Made by a program: the position numbers and the translations under genes. A DNA stretch of 64,000 nt from Synergistaceae bacterium (lineage in GTDB: Bacteria; Synergistota; Synergistia; Synergistales; Synergistaceae). The notes under the pieces were generated by a model. It was given only the letters and a program-made list of their open reading frames with translations. It was not told where the DNA came from and did not search any database. The stretch spans positions 88,814 to 152,813 of the forward strand of contig JAUNJZ010000001.1 of the NCBI GenBank assembly GCA_030533085.1. The letters run 5' to 3'. Shown piece by piece: positions 62,701-64,000 of this stretch. The first letter of the stretch is position 1; the number at the start of each line of letters is the position of its first letter.

Positions 62701-64000
62701 GGCATCGCCGGCTCATGCGCAAAACGCTGAATACTGTTCAGCTCATTGACACCATCCGCGTTCTGTGATAGATTTTCAGCAGAATCTCCGTTCAGGCTGT
62801 AAAGAGGATCAGGGCGTTCAACAGTTAAATTTCCGGCCGCGCCTATAGACTGACCGGAACCTGACGGAGATTTATCAGCTTTTTCAAAAGCCGTTACTAC
62901 CCACCGTTTCTCATGCCCTTTCCACTCCTTCTTTAAAACGACAAACGCCGACCCGTCGCTGAAAGTCATTGAATTGCCGCCGCCAGTCACCGCGCCATTT
63001 GAAATAACCTGTGGAATACGCACCAGAACCTTTTTCCCGTGCTTTTCATAAATATGTGCCAGTCCATAACCGCCATCGCCGCCCCTGCCATAAATAAAAT
63101 CAATAGGCGCGCCGTCAGGGGCAATCAAAGCCCCCGGAACCTGCCCCTTTTTTTCCTTCAACAGCCTGGCAATTGCCGATATAGGCTTCCCCGACTGCTC
63201 GGTGAAAGAAGGGCCAAAATCATTGGAAATGTCAGGCAGCCCCACGCCATTTTTTATTTCTTCCGGTGAAAGCCGCCTAAACCCGGCAGCGTCAATATCG
63301 TCAGTCTTAATAACATTCTTCTTGCCGTCCACCGGCGTCATATTCGTATATCGCGGCCCAGCCTTTGTAACCGTGTGCCTTACGCCGTCCCCATCGACAA
63401 AAACATCCCACACCTGCGGAACCTGCAACGCGGAAACAGCCGCCCTCGTACCGTCCCCCGCCGGAACCTGAACCGGACCCTGTGCCGGTTCCTTCTTGCC
63501 GCGTCCCAGCCCGGGACTCACCCCGCCGACAATACCGCCCGCAATCGCGGCCGGAACCCCGACCTCCTTCAAAGCCTGCGGATACCTCTTCGTCTCATCC
63601 CACAAAGCGCGCGCGAAATCGCCGAAAGAGCCGCCCGCCGAACGCAAAGAGGCATTCTGCGTGATACTCTGAAAAGGCTCCTGCAACATACCCTCAGACG
63701 CCGCCTCCGCCCCCATACGCACCATACGCCCCTTATTAGAAAGAGCGCCGAAAGGCTCCAAAGCCGCGTTGACGACCCTATCCGGCCACTCCTGCCGCTG
63801 CGCCGCGCGCATAGCCGTCTCATCGTCATACCCCGCGCGCCTCAACTCCTGAAAAGTCTGCGCGGCATTACTCTGCGTCTCCACCTCCGAACGCAAAAGC
63901 TGACCCACAACCGGAACCCCGGCCAGCCCTCCGGTAGCAAGCCCCGCCGCCATATATGGAACCATAGAGCCGACCCCCGCCGCCGTCCGATTCACAAGAG
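59736..64000 (-). CDS. Very large phage polyvalent protein (LPD38-type), partial
   Basis: At least 1421 codons; it runs off the right edge. In order: an N-terminal helical, hydrophobic part (AAGLATGGLAGVPVV); a toxin-like nuclease domain near 270-375 (GLAHIYEKHGKKVLVRIPQV, then KKEWKGHEKRWVVTAFE), typical of phage EndoU/colicin-like PBECR domains; a zincin metallopeptidase motif HEFGHGIDH near 490; and an LPD38-type domain near 960 (RYNPWFILKNLVRDSFTASVQSG). The rest is helical. Such polyvalent proteins are thought to be injected with phage DNA. Its start is unknown; the first in-window start-like codon is a GTG at 63995. Confidence 0.85.
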   Translation of the reverse strand, partial: LVNRTAAGVGSMVPYMAAGLATGGLAGVPVVGQLLRSEVETQSNAAQTFQELRRAGYDDETAMRAAQRQEWPDRVVNAALEPFGALSNKGRMVRMGAEAASEGMLQEPFQSITQNASLRSAGGSFGDFARALWDETKRYPQALKEVGVPAAIAGGIVGGVSPGLGRGKKEPAQGPVQVPAGDGTRAAVSALQVPQVWDVFVDGDGVRHTVTKAGPRYTNMTPVDGKKNVIKTDDIDAAGFRRLSPEEIKNGVGLPDISNDFGPSFTEQSGKPISAIARLLKEKKGQVPGALIAPDGAPIDFIYGRGGDGGYGLAHIYEKHGKKVLVRIPQVISNGAVTGGGNSMTFSDGSAFVVLKKEWKGHEKRWVVTAFEKADKSPSGSGQSIGAAGNLTVERPDPLYSLNGDSAENLSQNADGVNELNSIQRFAHEPAMPRGNEVSGVKVGDVKRLISEALNVPVREGQIRKKGLGGFISFNPYNGDKNDIIRIRARNDIASLLHEFGHGIDHLYGLTESNRTREEVWPEFARFGESMGYSPDKWLSEGLAQFYQWRGIDPDQASRMFPKYSKVFDEFMASNPEARAKIEPVFKAARDYYFGSPESRLDAVVGSGKPPRRSPRQWGADMWRKARREVFDRQQVFSEVGDMVAEAVDSPEMMARLGINAEKAERFGLKRMLPNSINLEAKARTMPGKQAEAIAQVDDFLSVMRGFSADEYRALKLYLTAGGGLDYYENGMNPGLGLAPHELRGIRERTPEKVRLAAAALREKYDSMMESTLVDTGMLTRRKLREWRKLYPNYVPMLHEDGDGGYSVLSPQQARERGFVDLQDPIGRRSGVKEASALVSRQDPVVSMLSNYRKFYDLKARNDVAKTLINISRLPGLMRVAERVPGKGPKGPNTFTVWDRGKRRYYATDPEIYEALRSLGEAGVSKAAFARFAGRAAELFKMGTTRYNPWFILKNLVRDSFTASVQSGSRIADPTNLPIVNTFDGVLKLLNDKDSYDSARANGVFYSSMVELSRENVPRLIEDQLSGGRLKECMRSVRAALERLGAANEAVELAPKLREFTKLREMGIPSAQAAMEAREVNTDFQRASNLGREMNRYVPFLNAQLQGLDKAVRTFVQKPVESTMKAGLYLMLPSVLEWLLYHDDEEYKALDKGIKDTHWLFRLPGMEAGSFVRVPMPFELGVLFGGGAKRALDKLFLNDPAASYGYLSSLKEAAVPDLQIALLRPMMEVWANKDSFQDRPIVPLREQKLPARLQYGGSTSYPAKLAGGFGLSPRVADHLIRGYGGTIAGQAAHLFDVFDSSRAPAPARSWSGSTLLRPYTVSSQSSNHYQDRFYSVVEELEREYNGARAERSRSASAGLYEMMNRRRRAIADIWKQIGQVKDSRSMSPAQKKERIDSLTERANGIARMALEVYDRRRGAM

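Overview
This is chromosomal DNA from a GC-rich anaerobic bacterium. I infer the phylum Synergistota (Synergistaceae, Cloacibacillus-like). The reasons are the mix of a B12-dependent methylmalonyl-CoA mutase, a class II ribonucleotide reductase, a tungstate transporter, selenium-type YedF plus aminotransferase, an NSS amino-acid transporter with a tiny partner protein, a NifU-like/GGGtGRT pair, and many outer-envelope and amino-acid functions, with no respiratory genes. The genus is a guess from gene content; the anaerobic, B12-using lifestyle is well supported. I found no rRNA, tRNA or CRISPR array.

Layout. 1-4.2 kb: a methylmalonyl-CoA mutase operon on the minus strand behind a clear cobalamin riboswitch and attenuator. 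4.3-9.8 kb: old-yellow-enzyme oxidoreductase, radical SAM protein, XRE/ImmA pair with its own operator, CitG, then a lytic transglycosylase and a YbaK-type deacylase on the plus strand. 9.8-13.3 kb: YjiH membrane protein, HicB-like protein, dipeptidase and ThiF-like enzyme. 13.6-17.4 kb: a degenerate HD-GYP receptor followed by yedF and a cysteine-desulfurase-like enzyme. 17.7-23.6 kb: lower-GC accessory stretch with an AAA ATPase, LemA/DUF2207, and a frameshifted HTH gene plus dinD lying between two copies of a roughly 115-bp direct repeat. 23.6-31 kb: purA, GIY-YIG protein, glmS and tupABC with a Moco/Tuco-like leader. 31-35.8 kb: a phosphoesterase with an unknown partner, an NSS transporter with its micro-subunit, and an EamA transporter. 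36-40.8 kb: trkA-trkH and a short class II ribonucleotide reductase behind tandem NrdR-like boxes and a DnaA box. 41-45.2 kb: a MITE-like palindromic repeat, an XRE regulator with almost no leader, rlmN with a basic tail, and a phosphodiester glycosidase. 45.4-48.4 kb: a Fur-family regulator and zinc ABC transporter. 48.4-57.4 kb: two MerR-type promoters, flavodoxin, histidine phosphatase, MBL hydrolase, BMP lipoprotein-like binding protein, GGGtGRT/NifU-like pair, phosphohexomutase, nitroreductase, prepilin peptidase and a tautomerase. 57.6-64 kb: one end of a prophage, with two small leftward genes, a lysis cassette and a very large polyvalent protein that runs off the right edge.

Themes. 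Cofactor supply links several units: B12 (mutase, NrdJ, riboswitch), tungsten or molybdenum (tupABC and its leader), selenium or sulfur (YedF and the class V aminotransferase), zinc (Fur-family regulator and transporter) and Fe-S (NifU-like protein). The most interesting unexplained items are the B12 riboswitch in front of a B12-dependent enzyme, the repeat-flanked dinD cassette, the paired MerR-type promoters with an unknown 53-residue ORF, and the prophage polyvalent protein.
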